Shown here: positions 35,050-47,300 of the stretch, piece after piece
How positions within the stretch are numbered: the stretch's first letter is position 1
How the letters are laid out: each line of letters begins with the position of its first letter
Assembly: GCF_000003815.2 (NCBI RefSeq)
Contig: NC_049985.1
Span: 6,385,843-6,449,842, forward strand
DNA from: Branchiostoma floridae
Taxonomy: Eukaryota; Chordata; Leptocardii; Amphioxiformes; Branchiostomatidae
DNA: 64,000 bases
Direction of reading: 5' to 3'
Notes under the pieces: model-generated
Database searches by the model: none
Seen by the model: only the letters and a program-made list of their open reading frames with translations
What the model was told of the DNA's origin: nothing
Translations under genes and position numbers: made by a program

Positions 35050-35337
35050 TCACACTGATGTGAAAACATTATCGCTGATATCATCACCCCCATTTGCGAT
35101 TGCTTCCTTAGAGGATCTTTCCTCCTCCAAACTCCTTGGATCATACAGCGGAAACTTGGTGCCATTGGCCAACCCAGGGACGCCATTGTTGTGCTTCATG
35201 TCGTACTCGAGGCTTCTGGGATCGTACAGGGGGTAGGGGCTGTCGCTCTTGTAGCTGTACGTCACTTCCTCTTCCGGTCGTGGAGCGGATTTTGAGGGAC
35301 CCCACGAAGCAGTTGGTCGGCATGCAGCTCGAAGCCT
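35050..35337 (-). CDS. SLC6A7-like: Gene A exon 14 (C-terminal tail, stop)
   Basis: 288 bp including the TGA at 35052-35050, TGTTTCAG acceptor. It encodes a cytoplasmic tail of 95 residues. RPTASWGPS resembles the tail start of SLC6A7. The 9-residue motif PLYDPRSLE occurs twice (residues 610-618 and 637-645). The protein ends FTSV. Confidence 0.95.
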   Translation of the reverse strand, partial: RLRAACRPTASWGPSKSAPRPEEEVTYSYKSDSPYPLYDPRSLEYDMKHNNGVPGLANGTKFPLYDPRSLEEERSSKEAIANGGDDISDNVFTSV

Positions 35338-38300
35338 CTGAAACAACAACAACAAAAACACTCGGTCACAGTTTCTATTACGTTTGGGACCGTATCAGCA
35401 ATTCATTGCTGCTAGCTGAGCAATATAAATTTTGGTATACATGTCAACAATTATCATTGTATACATGGCAATACTTAAGGTTTAGGACAGCATTATTAGC
35501 AGCGACACCTAGCTGCAGTGTGGAATTGTCTTCAGGAAGGTAACAGAATAAAGAACCACGTTATCCAGTGATTATCCAACCTGGTGGAATTATTAACGAC
35601 AAAAACAACATATAGCACTCAGCTAAAGTGGTGGAAGGTCACTCCTTCAATCCTACTGGCGCAAGTTCAAGTCTTTTTGTTGACTATCTAAAGTATTACA
35701 GAGCTCAATTCATATCAAGTAGCCACCTATATCCATACAGATCTGTTCCCAATCAGTGCCTAACGTAAATACAAACCAACGCAGACTATAATCATATCTA
35801 ATTCCATACTATATGTATAACACCTTCCATAGATAAGAGCAAAACTAAGCATTTGGCAAGTTGTGGGCAAATGTCATGAAATCAGTAATGAATGCTTGAT
35901 GGATGATACAGAAAGTGTATGATAAATTTTGGCACTGCAATGTTTTTATAATAGACTAAATGTGGTACAGAAAATATAGCATTGATGCTACAGTGGCAAC
36001 GCTACTTGAATTATAAATCAATTGGAATCGTCAGATTTAAGGACTAATGTAGCGAGATCAAAGTATTTCTTGTCAAACAATAAGCGATTCTACATGTTCA
36101 TAATTTCTTGTTCTCGTTTGGTCTCTCCCAAAGCAAAAAGACAAAAGAACACAAGATCAAAAGAAGCTTGCAGCTTTCAAGTCCCTATTTTGGAAACATG
36201 CATTTTGGATTGTGATGAACTCTTTTCGTGTGATGTCATTGCTGTGACTGCCGCCATTTTGGTGTCTCTATTTGCATTTCAGCAAATCGTAGATCAAGCA
36301 TTTTGGACATTCAAAGATCTTCAAAAATATCTACTCGAACCAGAAAGAATACCAGATGAATACTTACAAAACTGCCTATATATGCATGGCAACCGGTTAT
36401 CATAGTTAAAACAAACTTTGGTTCCTGCTAATAAAAAAAATCCATGATAGCATTTGTCCCTCTCGGTGATACCAAAAACCCCTCTGGCCCATGGACTAAT
36501 AGATTGTAAACACAAAACAGTTCATGCTTCAGGTAAAATTCATTGTCATATGAATAGGGACATATACACATGACTGCGCATGGCGATCAGCACCCGTCTG
36601 CTTCATTGGCATGGGGAGTGAGTGAATACACTCTAAACCACCACACTGAGTTATACGTATATATTTTCTCTGTACCTGGAGGAAGCTTCCCTCCTGCTTG
36701 TACAAGGCGAAGATGGCGAACAGCGGTATGGCGATGATGGATGAGAAGGCCATGAGCAGACCTAGGCTGACACCCCACCCCGGGTACGGTTTGCCGTTGT
36801 ACTCTACTGGGGAGTAGGTCACCAGGCTGAATATAAAGATAAACTGCAGAAAAAAAAAGACGCGAAAATGGATTTGAAAAATAACAAAGAACATACATTA
36901 TAATGATACTGGATTTGCAAATTGGATTGTATTAATTACACTATCGTTAACCAATCACTGGAAACATTTAACGCAATACAGCAAGGGATTTTCAGTGTGC
37001 TTATATCAGTATACGCTTTCATATTTTCTTCATTTTGTTGCTGTATAGTAAGGCATATACACTCGACACTATGCACGTGTGCCCAAGGCGTTACTTCAAA
37101 GGATTCAAATCAAAAAGAGAATAACCCAATGTATCTATCCTGTTATTGAAACATATAAACTTGAAAGACCTCCAATCGGTATATAGATTTCTTACTCCGG
37201 GCTTCCTTTAACTCAAGGTTATTCAACTTCAGGTTATTCAACTAAATGTAGGTATACATAAGAGGTCTTGTGAACCTTTATACAATCTTAATGAGACACA
37301 TGAATATCAGTTCCTTAACAAAGCGTAGGAAAAAATGCATGGAAGTTATTCTTTTCGGTTACCCGACTGACCCTAGCAAAAACCTGCCGACCTTGGTCTT
37401 TTAGAGGGTGGGGTCGACCACTAACAAGGGACATAAAAGTTGCTATCTGGATTATGAAAATGTTGTAGAGCCATTTTCAACATTTACATACAATGTTAAA
37501 ATACTACTAGATACATTTTAGTTTTTGAATTGTTTTAACAATTTTGCTGGTTCCTCCCTTAGATAAGAGAATCCATACCTACTATCTACTAAGTTTTTCA
37601 GGACCATTAGCAACGATCTTTATTTGCATGTTCCTGCCAATGTGGGCTAAATGCAGCAAATCCCATGATGGGATCCTAAAGACTAAGTACTATTACATGT
37701 AGTATTACAATTGAATAAACAATACATCTGCAGCTATGCTATCACTATATCTAATATCACTATATTAGCAAAAACACAATAGTGATTTTAATTAAATAAC
37801 ATCTAAGGCCTAAGATCTACAGGGTCTAACTCACCAACATCAGCGCCGGAGACACGAACATCCAGCAAACCTTGAAGTACATGCTGGGTTCATGGCCGAT
37901 CATGTCTTTGATGTTGGAACTAAAGCGCTTGATTCCTGGAAGAAAGGACACGCCAACGTCATCAAAAAGACTGCGGTTCAAAGAATAAAAAGAAAGTCCT
38001 AATCAAATGTAATTCTACATCGTAAATGTCAGCGCCAAGCACCGGTCAGTCTTTGACATTTGTAGTTTCCTGGAATACATGACTATGTTTTTGCTGCCTC
38101 GATTACTGAACAGGACCTGGATTAAAGAAAGTCTTAAACAGATTTGATCTTAGATGTTGGATGTCAGTACCAACGACTGTGCAAACTTTGGCATTTCCGT
38201 TTTTCCTGGAACACATGACCATGTCTTTGCTGTGTTTATTACTGAACAGGCCTTGGATCAAAGAAAGTCTAGAATAAATTTCATCTTAGATGATGAATGT

Positions 38301-41300
38301 CAGCGGCAGATGCTCAGAAATCATGAACAATAATATGCTTTTCTGGGAACTCATGATCATGTATTTATTTAATGTACACATATTGTCTGGAACTTTTCCG
38401 AAGCCGCCATTCCAATGAAAAAAATCAACGATTCAATAACACCAGACAGATGGAAATCACGTTTGCATACTAAGGTACTCCTTCTGGCTAAGAGCCCGAA
38501 ATAAAGGCACTTAAGAACAAAGGCTATGCACTTTGATCCTTTAAGGTATAGACACTTTGAGAAATGTTCCCTGGCGCAAATCCAGTACTAACAACTGGCC
38601 ACGTCTTTGTATCGCTGACAAGACAGACTTAGCTTAGGTTGGCTTGCTAATTACATTCTTAAGTACGTATATCAAGTAGCTTCAACGAAGGCGCATGAGT
38701 ATCACGTATGAAATGTACATCAGTGTGTGGATACGTTACCATAGATCCAGCATATTCCAATGGCCATGAAGAAAGCAGTCACGATGAGACAGAACCCTGC
38801 AGCGTACCAGTCCATCAGGGTGACCCAGTAGATTCCAGCCTGCAGTCAGAACACTTACAGGTTACAATATCTACACCCATCTGTTGCAGGCTCATAACAT
38901 GTGCACCTAACTCTAGCTTCGGTTAGGGCAGTGCCTCGGATAGGACGTTAAATGGAGGTCTAGTGTTTGAGGAGCGCCACACACCGAGCACGTTTAGGAA
39001 CCCATCATACCTATCGAAAAGAGTATGGGTCCTTTCCCGGTGTGAGTGGTTCAAAACCTACGGTCCTATATGGCCGCACATGGGGCAATTGCTGTCGCAT
39101 TGAGGTCACATTAATTTAATAGCGGCGCATGCCAGCTCGCTCCAGACCCTTTTGATTTAGCCCCGGCCATTGTAAACTCCTCGTGATTCAGCTCCTTACT
39201 GTCGACCCACCCCAATAACAATAACAATAACACATGGTCTTATAATTGACCAACTGTTGTGCCATCAGGGCGAAATCATAGGACCATGGAAGGACTATCA
39301 GTGATTCTTTATTTACCAGTCGGGTGAAATCCAATGAGCCGATCTATTGCTTCTTGTCGTGTAATCACGGGACACATGAGACCTGTGTCTGAATGTCAAT
39401 GATGAAATGATCTCGCTCTCGTTCGAGCGAAGACCATTAGTGGAAACAAATGGTGTTATGATATTACAGTCGACTGACGAAGCGCTATTTCACAATTAGC
39501 ACGAGTGCAAGGCCATCACCATCAAGTGATATACATTGCAGTAATCAACAGTGCTACCGATCGAGGGCAAGGTCCTCTATCTTACACCAACGATAAACCT
39601 TTCCGGAAGCGCAATTTATTTGTTTTGGAAATTAAAGTTTAACTCCGATGAAGAAATTTTAGTGAAATCGAATGTCTCCACATGTTAATCTCATGATATG
39701 ATAGATCATTCCTTTATCTTTAATGTCTTTCAACGATCTCTATGGCCTTCTTATGGTATTCTATGTCTTTCTATGATCACGAATATCTGCCAATCGTCCC
39801 TTAATGATTTTTCGACTTGTCGAACATCAATTTTTCAATAATCTCCATCGCCTTCCAATGGTCTTTCAATGATCCCAATGTTTTACCAATCATTGCATGA
39901 TTTGTGATGATCTCAATGATTTTTGGTCGCTCACTGATTGCCGGACAGTCTCAGTACTAGTGTTGTAAAAGTGTATTATGATTAGTAGCACTCCCCTGTT
40001 GCTGCAGATGCATTGTGTGAGTCCCAGTCGCTCACTGATTGCCGAACAGTCTCAGTCCTGTAAAAATGCGTCTTAATTAACAACACTCCCCTGTTCCTGC
40101 ATGTACTAACCTGTGTGCATTGCGTGAGCCCCAGTAGGTACATGGCGACACAGAACCCCAGCAGCAGCCAGGTCTTCCTGCGGGCTAACGCCGTCGGGAA
40201 CTCATCAACCAGCGCGGTGATGATCGTCTCCAGGGTCACGAACTGATTACAACAGACATCAACCATGATAATGAGTTAATGTAAATTCAACATAAGCAAT
40301 ATTAGAGCGCTAAAAGTGCAAATAATCTGGCTAAGGCAATCTGTATAAAATTGATATCTACTGCACTATACATTACCACATTTACAACACTATTTCATAC
40401 TTTGATCGGTTAAGAATGACGTACAAACACGCTGCGCTAGGATACCCTAAATGATGTACCCGCAAAAAAGTACGCTTCATGGCATCCTTCATGTTCCTTA
40501 TATGTTGGTATGGAATGGAATAGAGTTGCTTCATCTTATTACGTAGAAAAGTGCCCCAAATTTGACTTTGATAATTGAAGTTCTACAACCCTGACTTGGG
40601 CTAATATTACTTAGGTTGCCTAGATTGACAAAAATCCTGTCGTATACACACTGTCGTATATACGCATTTACGGACAGTCAGTTGGAAACCAAAGTGGTTC
40701 ACGCCCTCACACTTACTACAGTCTAGGCGATTGGTGCAAACTATAGCTAGAATCGCTCAAAATAGGATAAAAGCATGAAACTTGGTATGATGAATCCTGA
40801 GTATGTAATGAACATTTTCAAGGGTGGAGCCAATTCAAAATGCATGTTTCTTAGCAAAGCTTGTTAGGTACTATAATTCAAGCTACAATGCTAAAATTTG
40901 GTCGAATCATACAACAAATATGTCTCCTTAGCGTGTTGTGCAAATTGATTTGTCATGACCAACATAATTTGTAAAAAAAGGTTATTTGGGGCAGTTTTGA
41001 CTAAAAATGTCTATTTTGGACTCTGATTTTAAGTACATCGAATGACCCTCTAACTGGCAACTTTACAGTCGACCCTTGCTCACCAATGCCCCCTGTCGTT
41101 TTGTAACAGCACTACAATACAACCTATGCCTACACTAGTACACATGCTATCGAGACATATCGTACCATACTGTCCAGGCCCAGCATGAAGAGCATGAAGA
41201 ACAGGCAGATGGCCCAAAACGGCGAGGCGGGCAGCAGTGTCAGGGCCTCCGGGTAGGCTATAAACACCAGTCCAGGCCCTGCAGACAATAAGGAAAACAA

Positions 41301-44300
41301 TTATAGTTATTACAGTAAGCCTTGTATGCTATATACTATCTTATTCAATACTTACCTCTCATTTACCACCATGTAAATCTACCTTTTCGAATTGTTGTGT
41401 ATTTTGAGGGTATAAGGAGGTTCACCATTTTAAGTACGCATGTGCAACGAAACGCATTGTGGAATAAAACTCAGAGGGTTAAGGTCCCTTAAACGTCAAC
41501 AACACGCCTGGACATTTTTATTGAAATCGGTGCAGTGGTCGAGACATCTAATTACTATTTACCGTCACCGTTGACATATCACTCCGCGTCCGCACTTAGA
41601 ATTGTGATCTCCTTATTGACTAAAACTGTAAAATCTATATGACGTTGCAGGTTAATTTAGTTATATAACAAATCTCATTTATAAGCTGATTATGATTCAT
41701 GATTCCCTACCAGTAGCCACCACGTCTTTAACATCCACGTTCAGCTCGTGTGCCATGAAGCCGAGAAAGGAGAAAACAGCAAACCCTGCAAACACGCTGG
41801 TACCACAGTTCATCAGGGGGACGAAAACGGCGTCCCTGCGAGGGATACAATGTTCACATGGTTTAGAGCACCAGCGGCTACTCAGTTGTTGTTTTTTGCG
41901 GGGGGGCGGTGGTAATATCTAAATTAGTGATACGATATTCGTGATTCTTCATGCAGAACGTCAAAATGAAATAAAAGAACTGGAATATATAATTTTGATC
42001 AACAGAAAGCGTAAATATTGTGAAGTCAGACTCAGAGTGGGAGTGGTCAGAGGTCCATGCCCAAAAAGGTGATAAAAATCAATGTGACAAAAACATCCCA
42101 CTTCTCCCATTCGTTGTGATTGGTTGGCCTACCTCTGACAGTTGTTGTTGAACTTGTTGTAGCTGGACATGGTCAGGACGCCTCCGAAAGCAATGCCGAT
42201 GGAGTAGAAGATCTGCGAGGCCGCGTCATACCAGACCTGCAGTAACAGTTTGGACTTTCAGTGGTCTTCTCGGTGCATTTAGACTGAAAATAATTACCTC
42301 CGTGATTGTCATATTTTAGGTAGCTTTTGTGTGTTGGTGAACAAGAACAATTGGATATGGATTGGTTTCAAATCAAGTGTGTTAGTAGGGTGTGACAAAA
42401 ACTGCAAATGATAAGATTTTAGACACCCTAGCGGCTTCCCAAGACACTGCAGGGAAACTTCCAGTTTTAGTATCTAGTGTTCTGAACAAGCTATGGTCAC
42501 GATTTTGGTGGTAGGTAGCTCTTGTTATGAGATAGTTCACGTTATGAAATGCGCATGTGTATTGTGATGCATTGTGGGTAATATGTCAAAATCTGTGGCC
42601 TCTGGCAATACATAAAGAATGTCCTCAAACATTAAACTAGATATTTTAGTCACAATGCTGACAATATCTTAATTAACGTCTGACTTGCCATCAGCCACGA
42701 TTTCTCCCCAATTCGCCACTGAAGGCATTTGTGTCGTTCTCTAAGTACCTGCGACTCCCGCAGCTTGTTTAAGTCCGGTGTGATGTAGAAGAGGATCCCG
42801 TCCAGCGCCCCCGGAAGCGTCGCGCCACGCACCAGCAGGATGACCAGGATGATGTACGGGAAGGTGGCCGTGATGTACACTACCTGGAAGCACCAACGTC
42901 AAGGGTTATTTCATCTTTGAATTTGTAAAAAGATACAGACATGGCCAGGACAGGCTGAAAATAAGTTGCAGTTGTTGTTGTTTACGTTACTTGCCAGTGC
43001 TCTCTGTCTGTCTGTCTCTCTCGCCCTCTGTCTCTCTCTCAGTCTCTGTCTCTGTCTCTCTCAGTGCGTATGCGTGCGTGTCTGTCTGTGTGTTGTCATA
43101 TATCCTAATTGCTACTGTTGTTAACGTTACTTGCCAGTGCTCTCTGTCTGTCTGTCTGTCTCTTCCTCTGTCTCTCTCTCAGTCTCTGTCTGTCTGTCTG
43201 ACTGTCTCTCTCTCTCTCTCTCTCTCTCTCTTTCGACTTTGAGGCATTGTAGATATCAATGAGCTTGCCTTATTTGGCACAATCCAATCAGCGTCCAGAT
43301 TACAATTCCTATTTTGTCGGACATACAATGCGTGTACAGTGTATAGCGCTCGCATGAAACCAGTTTGTTTTGAGAACTGGTGAAAGTATCTTGATGTGTT
43401 AGGTCAGTGTCCTATGTCGCCATGGTTGCTTTTCCCACCGATCTTACATTTCGTAAATTATTTTGCCTCCTTGTGATTACATTACCTTTCCCGTAGACTT
43501 CAGATCCTTCCACCAGACAGAGTGATAGTTTCTCGGTTTGTTGTTAAGTTGGTATTTGTTGTTCTCTACCCATTGATCCTAAATTTGGTACATTTATATA
43601 TTTTAGCATTCTTGTGATATGATTACGGTACCTTTCCCGTGGACTTCACTCCTTTGAAGAGACAGAGGAAGACGAAAATCCAGGCCAGCAGCAGACACAG
43701 CGACAGCTCCCAGTTCATCTTACCGGTCTCGCCGATGTCACTGGAGATCTGCTGGACACGTACGCTGGAATACAAACATTAAAAGCATTATATTGTAGTA
43801 ATTTGTTCATCATAGAGAAACATATTTGCACGTATAGACTTGATTTACTATTTTAACGCTAGTTCACCTTTAACTACGACGTAACCTATATCAAAGTCCG
43901 CAGTTTATAGAAAAAGGTATTTAGGGGTACAATGTATCGAGTCGATGAGCGGTGGTTTCAAAGTCAAATATAGTAAAAGTATTGCAATTTGAAAACACCG
44001 TCCGTCGACTTGATAGCCAAAATACCCAGGCCTGTTTTAAAAAAACAACGTAATATAGGTTACTCCGCGGAAAACATCATTCATCAAAGACAGAATTGCC
44101 TGAAGGACCCCCAAAGCCATGAAATGTTTGTAAAGACATTTATCTTGTATCACATAGTAGTACGTACATTAGGTGTGTCCGATCCACAACATTATACTAC
44201 TTACTGCCAGTACTCCTCGCTGGGGCTGACTCGTGTGAAGTTCGTGCTGTTCGCTGTCTTGTTGGCGACGCCCCAGCTCTCCACGCAGGCATCGGAGTTC

Positions 44301-47300
44301 CACCAGTGTCCGCAGTGATGCCACGGCAGCACGCTGGTGAAGGAAGCGAACAGGTAGTACAGGGCCCAGGCGATGATCATGTTGTAGTAGATACAGGTCC
44401 AAGCCGATATGATGCACATCGCCCAACCAATTCCTGGAAGATCGTAAGAGAGACCAAATAGTTTTGTATGACTCACCAGGCAGTACATATATACATTGCC
44501 ATATTAGCGAAACAGGCAGGTGCAGGCTGTCATGTTTGTGCCTCTATTTGCAATCTAATGGATCATAGCTCAAATGTGCACAGAATTTTGGTGTATTTCA
44601 AGTATTCTTCTGGTAATCTTCTCTTAGTCGTGTACCCAAAAGTAGTTATTTAGAGTTACCGAAGCGTAAAGAAGAAACCAATATGTCGACGTCCACAACG
44701 TTACAGTCCGTGGCGATTTGAAGGTCAAAAACAAGCAACATCTTATCATTCGGGCTACTACATGCCAGTGTACATGTACATGTCTTCGATTGTGGTGTCG
44801 GTTATACTACTTACGCGTGCATACAGTGTGTGTTAGGTACAGGTAAACCACCTTTCAGTATGGGGATGCAGTTCCACACAGGCAGGGAGCCCAGCCCGGC
44901 GTACTGTCCTAGGGTCAGCTCGATGAAGAACATGGGGATCCCGGCAAACACCAGCATGATGACGTAAGGGATCAGGAAGGCACCTGTGAACAACAAGGTG
45001 ATCTTATAGTTACTGTTGACTTAGAATCTTTAACTAGGGTTTCCGCGTTTAAGAAGAGCCATACATCGAGCACGTAAAAGAACGCACTACACATATCTAA
45101 AAGATTAAGCGTACTTCCCGGTATGTGCGGATGAAACCTACAGTCCGGTCTTACGCAGGTTGTACTGTCCATACAAAATTAGCGTCACCGGAAACAAAAT
45201 CTTTGAGTTGTACTTGCTATTCAGAAGTCATCTCCAAGCAGACTTGGAAAATCAAGGAAAGGTGGCTATCAGAGAAGCATGGCCAGTGAAAGTAATATAA
45301 TAGCAAAGAGCGGATGAACATACGACGTTCAAATTGAAATATATTACTTTTACTACTAATAGATTTGATACATCTCATCTGATACTCACCACCACCGTTG
45401 CGATAGCACAGGTACGGAAACCTCCATACGTTGCCCAGTCCCACACAGTAGCCAATCATGGACAAGAGAAACTCGATCTTGGCATCCCATTGGTCCCTGG
45501 TGGGGGCTTCATCATCGCCCGGTTGTTGCTCAGCTTCAATCTCCTGAATCACAAATAAGGTTATGGAAATACGATTAATAGCGGTTTAAACTGCGTCTGT
45601 GCAGGGTCAATGATGAAGGTCCCTTACTTCACTGTTCCTGTGTAGACATGTTTTGCTTTACAGAAGTGTCTTTACTGGACCTGGCCATGGTGTATTTGCA
45701 TAGAGTGTCGTTGCACTACTATTACACATTTACTACAATTACTTCTGCTGCGATTACTATTACTACTATAACTACATATCATTAAAAATGTCCTGATGCA
45801 CTGTGTGTAAAAAAATTCATCAGGACACATAACGAATGAGACCTTAAGACGTACAAGAAGCAAACAAATAAGCGTAGCTGTTTTAACAGAATAAGAAGTT
45901 CAAACAGTGGGCTCCGCTGCGGCTCCTGTTTTCAGCCAAGCAAAATAGGTCATCCCTTGTCTTCCCGATAGATGTGTTGATTTTTACGCTTGAAGCTAAT
46001 GTCTGGAGATCACCAAACATGAGTTAACGTGGGACCGCCGACTTGAGAGACGATCCGAAACCGTAATGAAATCAAGCCTTTTGAAATCTGCTTTGGGACA
46101 AATTATGTGAGAAAACAGGACACAGAAGACCACATAGAATCGATGTATCTTTCTACAGTCTGGGTTGTCTTCTGAAAACAGGTATTTGTCAAACGCTCCT
46201 CACTCCACCCAGATGTAAACATTCAGTAAAGAAGTTGGGGAGGTCAGATGCGTCGAAAGGAAAGGGGTGGGCGCCGTCTTCCGATGCCGAGCCATCCATG
46301 CTTAGATAGACTTCTGATGCAAAGGTGTTCATCCTCTGGTACAATGGCTATGCAAATATTGTATTTCAAATAGAATCTAAATGTCATTTTGTAGCAGAGC
46401 GTAGATTGTGTACGGTAGAGAGAAATGAACTGTATAAGGTGATAACAAAACCTATTTCCTTATTTCATACACCTAAGTGCTGTAGAAAAATTCATATTCC
46501 TAATATTACTAGACAGACCATCGATCGTCAAACATATCTACGTTCTTTTATCTCCACTATAACAGAAAAGTGAGGAGAAGTTGAATCTATCCAATAATAG
46601 TTCCATTTTGTATCTTTTAATGAATACTGAATCTTTTCAGCAAGTCTTGTAGTGACCTGTACTTAGCCCGGAGTTGAAAAAATGTGCAATAAACGACTTC
46701 AATCAATCATTCCCCGTGTCCCGTAACTGTGGACCACTATGCCACAGCACTTAGGATGCCGGTCGTGCTTTTTCACAGTGATAAATGTGCAGAGACATGT
46801 TTGAAGGTTTTGTCATGTCCTCCGGCGATGAAGTGGCCTTTCTATGACCCTTCACTTATATGCGAGGGCACGAACCAATCATTCTTACGTAAGTCTTGTA
46901 CAAATTGTGCAATCATGACAATGGGAAAATCAACTCCTTTTTTTCCACCTCATGGGGAAAATGCACACCAAGTGATGTTCCTTGTTGGCTGAATCTTTTG
47001 TATAGTAAAAGCACTATGAAGACTAAAGGACAAGAAATACCTACACAAAACGAAACCCTTACAGCTAGTAGTGTACTGGTACAAATCAATCAATCAATCG
47101 TTCGCTTGCATTATGTTTTGATGCATTGCTACGGACAGTACTAGGACACCTTTTGTGTTAACGATCACCTGGTGTGAGTGGTGTGGTCCCTTAGGCTATA
47201 ACTTTATGGTATACATAGTTTCATAAGAGTATACTGGCTAACAGTGAGGTTTGTTTCTAAATGACTTAGGCGCACCGAGGAACTCCTGTTCTCAAAGTCG

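Noticed and set aside
36022-36405. 127-codon ORF inside gene A (plus strand)
   Set aside because: It lies in the intron between gene A exons 13 and 14, has no recognisable motif and no promoter or poly(A) context.
42991-43242. 83-codon Ser/Val/Leu ORF
   Set aside because: Simple-sequence CT/CTGT array, not coding.
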